Shown here piece by piece: positions 26,764 through 34,986 of a stretch of DNA of 64,000 nucleotides. The stretch covers positions 62,001 through 126,000 of the forward strand of contig CAYFMT010000002.1 in assembly GCA_964344305.1 (NCBI GenBank). The letters are read 5' to 3'. This DNA comes from JABMOV01 sp964344305 (GTDB lineage Bacteria > Fidelibacterota > Marinisomatia > Marinisomatales > JABMOV01). A model generated the notes under the pieces. That model searched no databases. It was given only the letters and a program-made list of their open reading frames with translations, and was not told the origin of the DNA. Each line of letters starts with the position of its first letter. Within the stretch, counting starts at the first letter, position 1. The position numbers were made by a program, and so were the translations under genes.

Positions 26764-26796
26764 TATGCGGGGAATAATGTGTATATTTGCCGCATA
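26764..26796. promoter_or_regulatory. 33-bp inverted repeat upstream of fic
   Basis: Arms TATGCGGGGAATA and TATTTGCCGCATA match at 11 of 13 positions around the 7-base centre ATGTGTA. It ends 13 bases before the fic ATG. The right arm includes TATATTTG (26782-26789), which fits the Bacteroidetes -7 element TAnnTTTG. A repressor bound here would cover the promoter; the Fic protein's own C-terminal winged helix is one candidate. Confidence 0.5.
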
Positions 26797-26809
26797 ACCT
26801 GTTAGAATA

Positions 26810-27916
26810 ATGAAAAAATACATCTATCAATACAACAGTTGGCCCCATTTTTCATGGGACGAGCGAGAAATACAAGTACTCCTGGGTAATGTCCGACATT
26901 TGCAGGGTAAAATATTTGGACAAATGAATACCCTGGGTTTTTCTATAAAAGAAGAAACCATGTTATCCACGCTGACTCTTGATGTAGTTAAGTCCTCAGA
27001 AATTGAAGGAGAAGAACTTAATTATGGTCAAGTTCGTTCTTCAATTGCAAGAAAACTCGGTATTGATTATGCAGGAATGACACAATCTGGAAGAGATGTG
27101 GATGGAGTTGTGGAAATGATGCTCGACGCAACGCAGAACTACAGTGATGCGCTTGATGATGAACGATTGTTTGGTTGGCATTCATCATTATTCCCTGCCG
27201 GAAGAAGTGGAATGCGTAAAATCGATACAGCATGCTACAGAACGGAACAAATGCAGATTGTTTCAGGTCCGGTTGGAAAAGAAAAAGTACATTTTCAGGC
27301 TCCTCACCCAAATCAGGTCAAAAATGAAATGGATCAGTTTCTAGACTGGTTTAATAATGAATCAAAAATCGATCTTGTATTAAAAGCTGCCATCGCTCAT
27401 TTCTGGTTTATCATTATACATCCATTTGATGATGGCAATGGGCGTATAGCCAGGGCCATCTCAGATTTATTGCTTGCTCGATCTGACGGAAGCTCTCATA
27501 GGTTTTATAGTCTCTCAAGTCAAATTCTACTAGAAAGAAAAAAATACTACGCGATCCTGCAAGAGTATCAACATAGCGAGAAAGATATAACAGGGTGGTT
27601 AATCTGGTTCCTCAATTGCCTGTATAGTTCCATTGCTTCTACAGAAGAAACGATGAAGAAAGTCCTTTTTAAGGCAGAATTCTGGGATAAACATAATGAA
27701 ACAATTTTGAATGCACGTCAACGGTTAATGCTAAATAAAATTCTCGATGGCTTTGAGGGTAAACTAAAATCATCAAAATGGGCTAAAATAGCAAAGTGCT
27801 CAGCAGACACGGCACTACGTGATATAAAAGATTTGATTGATAAAGGGATACTAAAACAAGAAGAATCTGGAGGAAGGAGCACCAATTATGAACTCGTTGA
27901 GCAAGATACTATATAA
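26810..27916 (+). CDS. Fic-domain protein with C-terminal winged helix
   Basis: A 368-residue protein of the Fic superfamily, whose members transfer AMP or other groups to target proteins. The catalytic motif is complete: HPFDDGNGRIAR at residues 204-215. An N-terminal inhibitory helix of the class II kind, (S/T)xxxE(G/N), is present as S62-x3-E66-G67 in SSEIEGEE, so the enzyme is probably autoinhibited. The N-terminal part resembles DUF4172, and the last about 70 residues look like a winged helix (KWAKIAKCSADTALRDIKDLIDKGIL). No antitoxin-like partner is next to it. It follows the AT-rich gap and has its own operator-like repeat. Confidence 0.9.
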   Translation: MKKYIYQYNSWPHFSWDEREIQVLLGNVRHLQGKIFGQMNTLGFSIKEETMLSTLTLDVVKSSEIEGEELNYGQVRSSIARKLGIDYAGMTQSGRDVDGVVEMMLDATQNYSDALDDERLFGWHSSLFPAGRSGMRKIDTACYRTEQMQIVSGPVGKEKVHFQAPHPNQVKNEMDQFLDWFNNESKIDLVLKAAIAHFWFIIIHPFDDGNGRIARAISDLLLARSDGSSHRFYSLSSQILLERKKYYAILQEYQHSEKDITGWLIWFLNCLYSSIASTEETMKKVLFKAEFWDKHNETILNARQRLMLNKILDGFEGKLKSSKWAKIAKCSADTALRDIKDLIDKGILKQEESGGRSTNYELVEQDTI

Positions 27917-27959
27917 ACCTGAGAATTCATAATTCGATTTACGAATACACTAGCCTCAA

Positions 27960-28283
27960 ATGATCGCAAACACCCCTAAACCTCCTTACTTCGCTGTGAT
28001 CTTTAGTTCCATACTGTCCGAACGGGACAATGGTTATTCTGAAATGGCAGAGAAAATGATTGAACTGGCAAAACAACAGGAAGGGTTTCTCGGAGTTGAA
28101 AGTGCACGGGATAAACTGGGAATCACCGTTTCATACTGGCGAGACATGGAATCCATTGAAAAATGGAGACATCACGCAGAACATACCATTGCCAGGGAAA
28201 AAGGGCGCAGCGATTGGTATCAATCATTCAACGTGAGAATTGCGGAAGTAAAAAATGAATATAGGTTTAAACGGGAGGACTAG
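27960..28283 (+). CDS. Antibiotic biosynthesis monooxygenase (ABM) domain protein
   Basis: A 107-residue alpha-beta-barrel protein with the ABM-type arrangement (FLGVESARDKLGITVSYWRDMESIEKWRHHAEH). Such proteins form dimers and include quinol or haem monooxygenases and many of unknown activity. The WRDMESIEKWRHHAEH part is typical of the stand-alone YhgC-like group. It is the last plus-strand gene of the block; three bases separate its stop from that of mutL, so the two genes converge. Confidence 0.8.
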   Translation: MIANTPKPPYFAVIFSSILSERDNGYSEMAEKMIELAKQQEGFLGVESARDKLGITVSYWRDMESIEKWRHHAEHTIAREKGRSDWYQSFNVRIAEVKNEYRFKRED

Positions 28284-28286
28284 GTT

Positions 28287-30095
28287 TTACCGCTCAAACC
28301 GTTCATCCAGCTCAGACAAACTCATTTGAACAATAATAGGCCGGCCATGGGGACAATAATAGGGATGCTTCGTGGCAAAAAGCCGATTCACCAGTACCTG
28401 CATTTCTTCTTTCGTTAACGGATCCCCTGCCTTGATGGCTGCATGACAGGAATAAGACGCTGCAATATTTTCCTGGAACGTAGCATACTCCTTCTGGTCG
28501 TTGATATACTGATCAATAATATCAATCACCACCTGTTTCTCTCTTCCCCAGCCAATGTCCGAGGGCACCGCTTCCACTATGACTGAATGTTTCCCTCCTG
28601 ATTTCATGCGAAATCCTATTTTCTCCAGGTATGGGATGATATCTACCAAAACGGAAAAATCATCAGGTGAAAATGTCAATTCCTCAGGGAAAAGCAGGGA
28701 CTGTGATGCGAGTGGATGTTCTTCCAGTGCTGCCAGTGCTTCTTCAAACAGGATCCGCTCATGGGCCACATGCTGGTCAATGATGACTAATCCACTGTCA
28801 ATCTGCGATATGATATATTTGTTGTGAACCTGCCAGATATTATCTGTGGTAATGCCAGAATCCGTTTCCTGGCGTTTAGCCAGAGTGGATGCGTATGATT
28901 TTGCCCTCTCTAGACTTTCCATGGATGATGAACGGTCTACCTGATCCATTCGCATGTTTGGTAAATGTGTTGATCCTTTTTCTGACATTTCTGAAGCACT
29001 ATCTGGAAATCCACGTCGAGTGACCGGTGGAAGATTTACAGGGTTTGAAAAACTTAATTGTGGTGCATGGTGCACGGATTCTCGCGACTTGAAATCCGGT
29101 ATGGTATCAAGAATGTCTTTCAGAGAAGCATCCACCCCACTTTTCAATACGTGGTAGATTCGCCACTCATCCGTAAAACGGACTTCCGTTTTCATGGGAT
29201 GAACATTCACATCCACCTGATCCACCGGCAATTCCATGTTCAAAGCAAAAAAGGGATATTCGCCTCTCTTGATTAGTGATTGATACCCGTTGTACACCGC
29301 AGAATTCAACAACCGATCTTTAATAAAACGCCCATTCAGAAACAGGTACTGGTTCCCGGGTCTTGCCCGTACCAGATCCAAATTCCCAATATACCCGGTC
29401 AGTGTAAAATCACCTTTTTCGATATGAACCGGTAAAAGTTTTTTGGTATAGGTGGGATCAAACACATCACCGATTCTTTTGTTCAGCTCTGTCGGAGGAA
29501 GTTGGAGCAATGGTTTTTCATCCACCGTCAATTCAAAATGGATTTGTGGAAATGACAGGGCAAACCGTTTCATGATCTCTACAATATGACGCAATTCAAC
29601 TTTCGGAGATTTAAGAAATTTTCTCCTCGCCGGTGTGTTATAGAATAGATTCTCGACACGTATGAGTGACCCTTTTTCGCCGGCGACTGGTTGCAAATCG
29701 CCACCCTGCCCATTAGATATTTGTGTGGTCCAAACATCATCGGAATCACCGGTCCCGGTGGCTATGGTGACATCCGCCACGGATGCGATACTGGCAAGTG
29801 CCTCGCCACGAAATCCAAGGGTATCAATACTGAAGAGGTCATCCACGGATTCAATTTTGCTGGTGGTATACCGTTGAAAGCAAAGCTGGATATCATCCTT
29901 ATGAATCCCGCTTCCATTGTCCCGAACCTGGATCAGTTGATGTCCGCCTCGCTCCACAACCACCTCAATCTGGTCCGCACCGGAATCCAGGCTGTTTTCC
30001 ACAAGTTCCTTGATTACTGATGCCGGACGCTCAACCACTTCACCGGCTGAAATCTTATTACGTAGATCTTCAGATAATGGGTGTATCCGGGTCAC
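28287..30095 (-). CDS. mutL: DNA mismatch repair protein MutL (endonuclease type)
   Basis: A 602-residue partner of MutS. The N-terminal GHKL ATPase has the family motifs ELVENSLDSGA, RDNGSGI and TLGFRGEALASI. The C-terminal domain carries the nicking-endonuclease signature DQHVAHERILFEE (consensus DQHAx2Ex4E, with Val for Ala) plus ACHAAIKAG and CPHGRP. It should therefore nick DNA itself, as in bacteria without MutH. It starts with a GTG that overlaps the ftcD stop as GTGA. mutS is 20 kb away in a different chain. Confidence 0.96.
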   Translation of the reverse strand: MTRIHPLSEDLRNKISAGEVVERPASVIKELVENSLDSGADQIEVVVERGGHQLIQVRDNGSGIHKDDIQLCFQRYTTSKIESVDDLFSIDTLGFRGEALASIASVADVTIATGTGDSDDVWTTQISNGQGGDLQPVAGEKGSLIRVENLFYNTPARRKFLKSPKVELRHIVEIMKRFALSFPQIHFELTVDEKPLLQLPPTELNKRIGDVFDPTYTKKLLPVHIEKGDFTLTGYIGNLDLVRARPGNQYLFLNGRFIKDRLLNSAVYNGYQSLIKRGEYPFFALNMELPVDQVDVNVHPMKTEVRFTDEWRIYHVLKSGVDASLKDILDTIPDFKSRESVHHAPQLSFSNPVNLPPVTRRGFPDSASEMSEKGSTHLPNMRMDQVDRSSSMESLERAKSYASTLAKRQETDSGITTDNIWQVHNKYIISQIDSGLVIIDQHVAHERILFEEALAALEEHPLASQSLLFPEELTFSPDDFSVLVDIIPYLEKIGFRMKSGGKHSVIVEAVPSDIGWGREKQVVIDIIDQYINDQKEYATFQENIAASYSCHAAIKAGDPLTKEEMQVLVNRLFATKHPYYCPHGRPIIVQMSLSELDERFER

Positions 30096-31936
30096 GCATT
30101 TCCTTCAATGATTTTTCTGGTAAGTGTAAAGATTTCCTGGTGCAGTGTCTCTGCTTCTTTCAACAGGGTTTCTGCAGATGAATTGGATTCTTGTACGAAA
30201 TCAGTCTCATCGTCCATCCCAGCCAGATTAATCAAAACATTTAAAACAGCACCCCTGACAGCAGCATACCCAACTTCATTGGCCACGCCGGCATCACTTA
30301 CAGAATTTGGATTTCCTTTTTCTACCATTTGTTTTGCCAGTCCCATTATATCAAATGATAGGGTAGCCACCTCCAGTGGAACGGTGACTGCATAACGATT
30401 CGCTGATTCTACAGCCTCAACTTTTGCCTGTTTTTCCTCCTTTGTGCCGGATGGCAACCGGGCAGCGTTCATCACCGTATTGAATGCATTGGTGTCTTCA
30501 TCCACTAGCATGGACAACCTGCTTAAAATTTGTTGAGCCCTTTCCCCAACAGCATCCATGGTGGGCTTTATGTCAAAATACCCCTTTTTCTCATGGGTCA
30601 AAGCTGCAACCATGGATGTGAGTGCTGCTCCCATACTTCCTGCCAGAGCGGACACACTTCCGCCCCCCGGTGCAGGACTGTTCGCAGAGCATTCTTTCAC
30701 GAAATCCGACACGGTACGTGACATGAGGTCACCAGCCGTGTGAGCTCCTACGGCAAAATCAATGATTTTCTCCTCAGGATTAAACGGAACCAATTCGTTT
30801 AAGCCCAGGGATTGTATACCTGTCTCCACTATGGTATCCAGAGGAACACCGATGGAACGGTTTTGCTTCTTGAGGTAATGCTTCCCTGCCATCACAAGTG
30901 CTTCCAGCGGTATGAGTCCCACTAGTTCACTCCCCGTCACCCGTACACCGCGAGTCTCTGCAATAGCACAGGTTTTGTCGAAAACTTCATGGATGGTGGA
31001 TTGCTTGAAATTGGTAAAGTTGATGGAAATCTGCGCACGCTGGAATTCATCGATGTACCATCCAATGGCCTTTACATCCTTGAAAAGCCCCGGACGTTTT
31101 ACTGATTTCCCCGGCAGATTATCCTCTGAATAACCCACAGATTCCCAGTATTCTGCCAGGTCCAGGTCATGTTCTTCAAGACTGTGTTTTTTTAACAATT
31201 CTGTAGATGGAAAAGATTTATCACAGATGGAACATGGATAATCACCTTCCCGATAGCGAATGATATCACCATCGAGGTAATTATTTGATTCCGGATATTT
31301 CCGCCTGATTGTACGCCCTTTTTCGCGCAGCTCGAAAGCAATATCCGTTGCAAGCCTGGCATCACGGGTGTTCAGGTTGATATTATAGGCAATGAGAAAT
31401 TCACGACATCCCATCACGGTGGCTCCTGCATGAGTCAAAAGCTGTGACGGACCAAAATCCGGTTTCCAATGAGGATCTTCCAGTTTCTTGTGTAGACCTT
31501 CATATTCCCCTTCCCGGATACGTGCCAGATTCTGACGATCGGGTTTTTGAGCTGAATGCTCATACAGGTATACCGGGATCGACAATTCTTTACCAACCCG
31601 TTGCCCCACTCGTTTAGAGATGGCAATGCATTCTTCCATGGATACATCGCTCACAGGGATAAAGGGACAGACATCCGTGGCACCCATTCTAGGGTGTGCT
31701 CCCTCGTGCTTATTCATATCGATTACTTCAGATGCCTTTTTTATGGCAAGAAAGGCCGCCTCTTCCACCGGTTCAATTTCACCCACAAAAGTGACAACCG
31801 TACGATTTGTATCTTTGCCCGGATCTACATCCAGCAGCGTGATACCGTCAACAGATTTAATGGTATCAGTGATAGATTGTATGATTTGGTGGTCTCTTCC
31901 TTCACTAAAATTGGGAACACATTCTACTAACGGCAT
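30092..31936 (-). CDS. ftcD: Glutamate formimidoyltransferase fused to formimidoyl-THF cyclodeaminase, with C2H2 finger
   Basis: A 614-residue bifunctional enzyme of histidine degradation: it moves the formimino group from formiminoglutamate to tetrahydrofolate and then forms methenyl-THF plus ammonia. The transferase part opens with VECVPNFSEGRD and has HEGAHPRMGATDVCPF. The cyclodeaminase part begins near residue 415 with SPAPGGGSVSALAGSMGAAL. Inside the transferase half, residues 235-256 form a perfect classical C2H2 pattern (C235, C238, F242, L248, H251, H256). No hut genes are next to it. It follows the small membrane ORF by 13 bases and overlaps mutL by four. Confidence 0.93.
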   Translation of the reverse strand: MPLVECVPNFSEGRDHQIIQSITDTIKSVDGITLLDVDPGKDTNRTVVTFVGEIEPVEEAAFLAIKKASEVIDMNKHEGAHPRMGATDVCPFIPVSDVSMEECIAISKRVGQRVGKELSIPVYLYEHSAQKPDRQNLARIREGEYEGLHKKLEDPHWKPDFGPSQLLTHAGATVMGCREFLIAYNINLNTRDARLATDIAFELREKGRTIRRKYPESNNYLDGDIIRYREGDYPCSICDKSFPSTELLKKHSLEEHDLDLAEYWESVGYSEDNLPGKSVKRPGLFKDVKAIGWYIDEFQRAQISINFTNFKQSTIHEVFDKTCAIAETRGVRVTGSELVGLIPLEALVMAGKHYLKKQNRSIGVPLDTIVETGIQSLGLNELVPFNPEEKIIDFAVGAHTAGDLMSRTVSDFVKECSANSPAPGGGSVSALAGSMGAALTSMVAALTHEKKGYFDIKPTMDAVGERAQQILSRLSMLVDEDTNAFNTVMNAARLPSGTKEEKQAKVEAVESANRYAVTVPLEVATLSFDIMGLAKQMVEKGNPNSVSDAGVANEVGYAAVRGAVLNVLINLAGMDDETDFVQESNSSAETLLKEAETLHQEIFTLTRKIIEGNA

Positions 31937-31949
31937 ATTGGATCCATGA

Positions 31950-32084
31950 TTAAGCGGTTGATAGTCGATTCAAGTACATTATGAGCCAGATAATGACGAG
32001 GATCATTCCAGCAAGCCAGGGAATGGACCGGGTTTTCCTTCGTCGATTGGGGAGGATCCGTCTGAACAGCGGTTCCCGTTCCAT
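31950..32084 (-). CDS. Small single-span membrane protein, 44 residues
   Basis: A short ORF fills most of the gap between the M50 protease gene and ftcD. Its ATG overlaps the protease stop as TGATG, the usual sign of translational coupling. The product has a strongly basic N-terminus (residues 8-19 with seven Arg/Lys), then a hydrophobic stretch of about 16 residues (GMILVIIWLIMYL inside it), ending LNRLSTA. This predicts one membrane span with the N-terminus in the cytoplasm by the positive-inside rule. No family is recognised. It could be a partner or substrate of the M50 protease; that is inference from position only. Confidence 0.6.
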   Translation of the reverse strand: MEREPLFRRILPNRRRKTRSIPWLAGMILVIIWLIMYLNRLSTA

Positions 32085-32716
32085 CACACACCTGCAAACA
32101 GGAACATGAAAAAATTAACAAAAGGACTCATGATCACCCAAATGGGTGAAAACTTTGTGAAGTACCCAATGAGAATGAGCCCGAATAATATTTGGGGTCC
32201 ATACATTTGCAGCTTGACCACAAGGTCAGGGTTTTTCCGAACCATGAATCCGCTGAAGATCTGGCTCCCATCCAGTGGCGGTAATGGGATCATGTTAAAC
32301 ATGGCCAGCATGATATTGATCTGGATAAAAATGAATAACATAGACACAAATGCACCATGGTCCATACCACCTGCCACGGTGAGGAACCGAAACATCAATC
32401 CACCAACAAAAGCGAGAAGCAGATTGGATGCGGGACCGGCAAAGGCCACCATCATCATGTCCTTTCTCGGGTTCCTGAAGAATGCCGGATTGACAGGAAC
32501 AGGCTTTGCCCAACCAAATCCAACAAATAGAATCATAATCGAACCCATTGGATCCAGGTGTGCCAGTGGATTCAGGGTGAGTCTACCCTGATAGGCAGCC
32601 GTATCATCTCCCAGTTTATGTGCTACCCATGCATGAGCGTACTCATGAAACACCAGTGCAAAAGTGAGCACCGGGATAAGCAAAACGAGAACTTCTAATG
32701 GTAATCGGAATAACAT
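32084..32716 (-). CDS. Site-2 protease-like metallopeptidase (M50 family)
   Basis: A 210-residue membrane protease of the compact rhomboid-sized M50B/YwhC group. The zinc site HEYAH is in the first membrane segment (about residues 24-28), and the third ligand lies in MIPLPPLDGSQI (Asp of LDG). There is no PDZ domain. The substrate is unknown; family members perform intramembrane cleavage. Twenty-eight bases separate it from xerD upstream, and its stop overlaps the start of the 44-residue membrane ORF. Confidence 0.92.
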   Translation of the reverse strand: MLFRLPLEVLVLLIPVLTFALVFHEYAHAWVAHKLGDDTAAYQGRLTLNPLAHLDPMGSIMILFVGFGWAKPVPVNPAFFRNPRKDMMMVAFAGPASNLLLAFVGGLMFRFLTVAGGMDHGAFVSMLFIFIQINIMLAMFNMIPLPPLDGSQIFSGFMVRKNPDLVVKLQMYGPQILFGLILIGYFTKFSPIWVIMSPFVNFFMFLFAGV

Positions 32717-32744
32717 GAATTCCCTTCAAAAAATGGGGATGAAT

Positions 32745-33638
32745 TTACCACCGGGGATGAAAGGTTTTGTGAACTTCTTTCAGATACTCCTTGTCCAGGT
32801 GCGTGTAGATTTGTGTCGTGGATATATCAGCATGACCCAGCATTTCCTGTACAGCACGCAGGTCAGCACCCCCCTCCAAAAGGTGTGTGGCAAAGGAGTG
32901 ACGAAATGTGTGTGGACTCACCGGTTTTTCAATACCAGAAACCTGAACCCATTTTTTTAGAATATTCCATATCATCATCCTTGTGAGGGGTTTTCCATTT
33001 CGACTGAGGAAAACTATGGTCTCATTGGGATTCTTTCGGATAAAATGCGTTCTGGCATGGATAAGATATGTGTTCAATCTTTCAAGCCCCTTTTTGCCCA
33101 CAGGTACGAACCGTTCCTTTTTCCCTTTCCCAATAATCCGAAGCATTTCCAGATCATCCAGGATATCGGACAATTTCAGATCGCAGCATTCAGAAACACG
33201 AAGCCCGCAGGAATACAGGATTTCCAAAACTGCCAGGTCTCTTTTTCCAAGGTGGGTTTGTGTTTCGATGTTTTCAAGTATGGAATCAATTTCCTGAATG
33301 GACAATACTTTCGGCAGTTTTTTAGGAATTTTCGGCGCATTCATCACATCCATGGGATTTTCTGAAGCATGGTTTTCTTCCACAAGCCAGTTGTGAAATG
33401 AACGAATGGAGGAGAATATTCGCGTGATAGTAGCCGGTGCCAGACCCAGGCTCGAAAGGGTTCGTATATATTGTCTCACCTGACTGTGATTAATCGCCTT
33501 TACAGATGAAACGCCCAGTGATTCTTCAAGATAGGATCTATATCGGGTCAGGTCCCGCTGATAGGCATCAATAGACTGGGACGATAGATTCTTTTCTATT
33601 TTAAGAGAGAGAAGATAATCCTTAAATACGGCTTCCAA
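32745..33638 (-). CDS. xerD: Tyrosine recombinase XerC/XerD
   Basis: A 297-residue recombinase that resolves chromosome dimers at dif. The N-terminal SAM-like domain spans residues 1-90. Catalytic residues are complete: Arg147 (CGLRVSE), Lys171 in the beta-hairpin (GKGKKERFVP), His243-x2-Arg246 (HTFRHSF), His269 (LGHADISTT) and Tyr278. It lies in a housekeeping chain between gmhA and the M50 protease gene, not in a mobile element. XerC and XerD cannot be told apart without a wider comparison. Confidence 0.94.
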   Translation of the reverse strand: MEAVFKDYLLSLKIEKNLSSQSIDAYQRDLTRYRSYLEESLGVSSVKAINHSQVRQYIRTLSSLGLAPATITRIFSSIRSFHNWLVEENHASENPMDVMNAPKIPKKLPKVLSIQEIDSILENIETQTHLGKRDLAVLEILYSCGLRVSECCDLKLSDILDDLEMLRIIGKGKKERFVPVGKKGLERLNTYLIHARTHFIRKNPNETIVFLSRNGKPLTRMMIWNILKKWVQVSGIEKPVSPHTFRHSFATHLLEGGADLRAVQEMLGHADISTTQIYTHLDKEYLKEVHKTFHPRW

Positions 33639-33652
33639 CCGCCAACCACCGA

Positions 33653-34225
33653 TTACATTATCTCTTTTTCCAGGTACTCACAGAGTATATGACCCACAAG
33701 AATATGCCCTTCCTGGATATGCTGAGTTTCATCACTGGGTATGATGATGACATGATCAGCCAGTGAGACTGCTTTTCCACCATCCCTGCCAGTAATAAGA
33801 ATGCTTGTAATGCCATGAGTCTTTGCTGCTTTAAGAGCTTCCAAAACATTCTTAGAATTTCCACTGGTGGTGAGTGCAAGCAGTACGTCACCTGAAGTGC
33901 CCAGACCCTCAAGCTGACGAGAGAAGATCGTATCGTATGACGTGTCATTAGACCAGGCAGTGATGAAAGATGTATCCGTGGTAAGGGAAATGGATTTTAT
34001 TGGTGGTCGATGATGGTCATGAAACCCGCCTACCAGTTCAGCGGATAAATGCTGAGCCTGTCCCGCACTTCCGCCATTTCCACACCAGAATAATGTGTGT
34101 CCATTTTTTACTGCATCCAGCAACACACCAGCTGCAGTTTCTATGGAACCCATGCATGTGGATTGCACGCTATCAATCATTGCACTGGAAGCAGTTAATC
34201 TGGATTCAATAAAAGATTTCATCAT
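33653..34225 (-). CDS. gmhA: Sedoheptulose-7-phosphate isomerase (SIS domain)
   Basis: A 190-residue SIS-domain protein with the GmhA signature GNGGSAGQAQHLSAELVGGF near residues 49-68. It also has TTSGNSKNV and the C-terminal ETQHIQEGHILVGHILCEYLE, which holds the metal-binding His/Gln set. GmhA makes D-glycero-manno-heptose 7-phosphate, the first step toward the heptose of lipopolysaccharide inner core. That agrees with an outer membrane. Its ATG overlaps the stop of the GGGPS gene as ATGA. Confidence 0.9.
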   Translation of the reverse strand: MMKSFIESRLTASSAMIDSVQSTCMGSIETAAGVLLDAVKNGHTLFWCGNGGSAGQAQHLSAELVGGFHDHHRPPIKSISLTTDTSFITAWSNDTSYDTIFSRQLEGLGTSGDVLLALTTSGNSKNVLEALKAAKTHGITSILITGRDGGKAVSLADHVIIIPSDETQHIQEGHILVGHILCEYLEKEIM

Positions 34226-34986
34226 GATTTTCCATGTATTGCATCTGCAAAGGATGACATGAGTGAATACCCACCATCAGATTCGATCACAGTTCCGGTT
34301 ACAATAAAGTCTGCACCTGCAGTAACTTTTTTCCTTGCAACTTCAGGAGTTCTTATACCGCCACCAACTATAATATTTGCCATTGTGCTGGATTTTACCT
34401 GTGAAATGATATCATCATTTACCGGATTCACAGCACCACTCCCAGCTTCGAGATAAATCATTTTCATTCCTAGATATTCTGCTGCCAGCGCGTGTGCAAC
34501 AGCAATATCAGGTCTGTCATTAGGCATGGGAGTCGTACCGGACATGAATTGGACGGTAGTCGTTTTCCCTCCATCAATAAGGAGGTAAGCTGTTGGTATT
34601 GTTTCAATGCCCGCATCCTTCACAATTGGGGCAGCAATTACCTGCTCGCCAATAAGGTAATGGGGATTTCGTCCTGATAAAAAAGACATAAACAGCATGG
34701 CATCGTAATGTGGGCTGAGTTGATCGGCACCGCCAGGGAAGAATATGACCGGAATTTCCGACTGTTTTTTAATCTCAGCGATCCTGTCATGATATTTTCC
34801 ATCCATCATAAGGCTGCCACCTACAAAAATGGCATCTACGTCACTGGAATTTGCTGCCTCCACCCTTGCATCGATGGAATCTGCATTTTTCCTATCAGGA
34901 TCGATCAAAATAATATACCCTGCACCTCGTGTTTTTTTAACGTGTAGCAGGTATTCAAAGACCGATTGGATATCAGATGACCACAT
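34222..34986 (-). CDS. Geranylgeranylglyceryl phosphate synthase (group II, PcrB-like)
   Basis: A 254-residue TIM-barrel prenyltransferase that joins geranylgeranyl diphosphate to sn-glycerol-1-phosphate, the first ether-bond step of archaeal lipids. Family motifs visible are IILIDPDRKN, IFVGGSLMMDG, PVIFFPGGADQLS, IYLEAGSGAVNPV and IIVGGGIRTPEVARK. Group II enzymes of this kind are known in Bacteroidetes as well as Archaea. No glycerol-1-phosphate dehydrogenase gene is in the window. It is one base from gcvH and four-base coupled to gmhA. Confidence 0.9.
   Translation of the reverse strand: MWSSDIQSVFEYLLHVKKTRGAGYIILIDPDRKNADSIDARVEAANSSDVDAIFVGGSLMMDGKYHDRIAEIKKQSEIPVIFFPGGADQLSPHYDAMLFMSFLSGRNPHYLIGEQVIAAPIVKDAGIETIPTAYLLIDGGKTTTVQFMSGTTPMPNDRPDIAVAHALAAEYLGMKMIYLEAGSGAVNPVNDDIISQVKSSTMANIIVGGGIRTPEVARKKVTAGADFIVTGTVIESDGGYSLMSSFADAIHGKS

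Noticed and set aside
31927..32121. A 64-residue minus-strand ORF between the M50 gene and ftcD
   Set aside because: It runs through the end of the M50 gene and the start of ftcD in another frame. The 44-residue ORF at 31950-32084 has a proper stop-start overlap and sensible membrane topology, and is the better candidate.
32106..32591. A 161-residue plus-strand ORF
   Set aside because: Antisense to the M50 protease, whose zinc-site motifs are clear.
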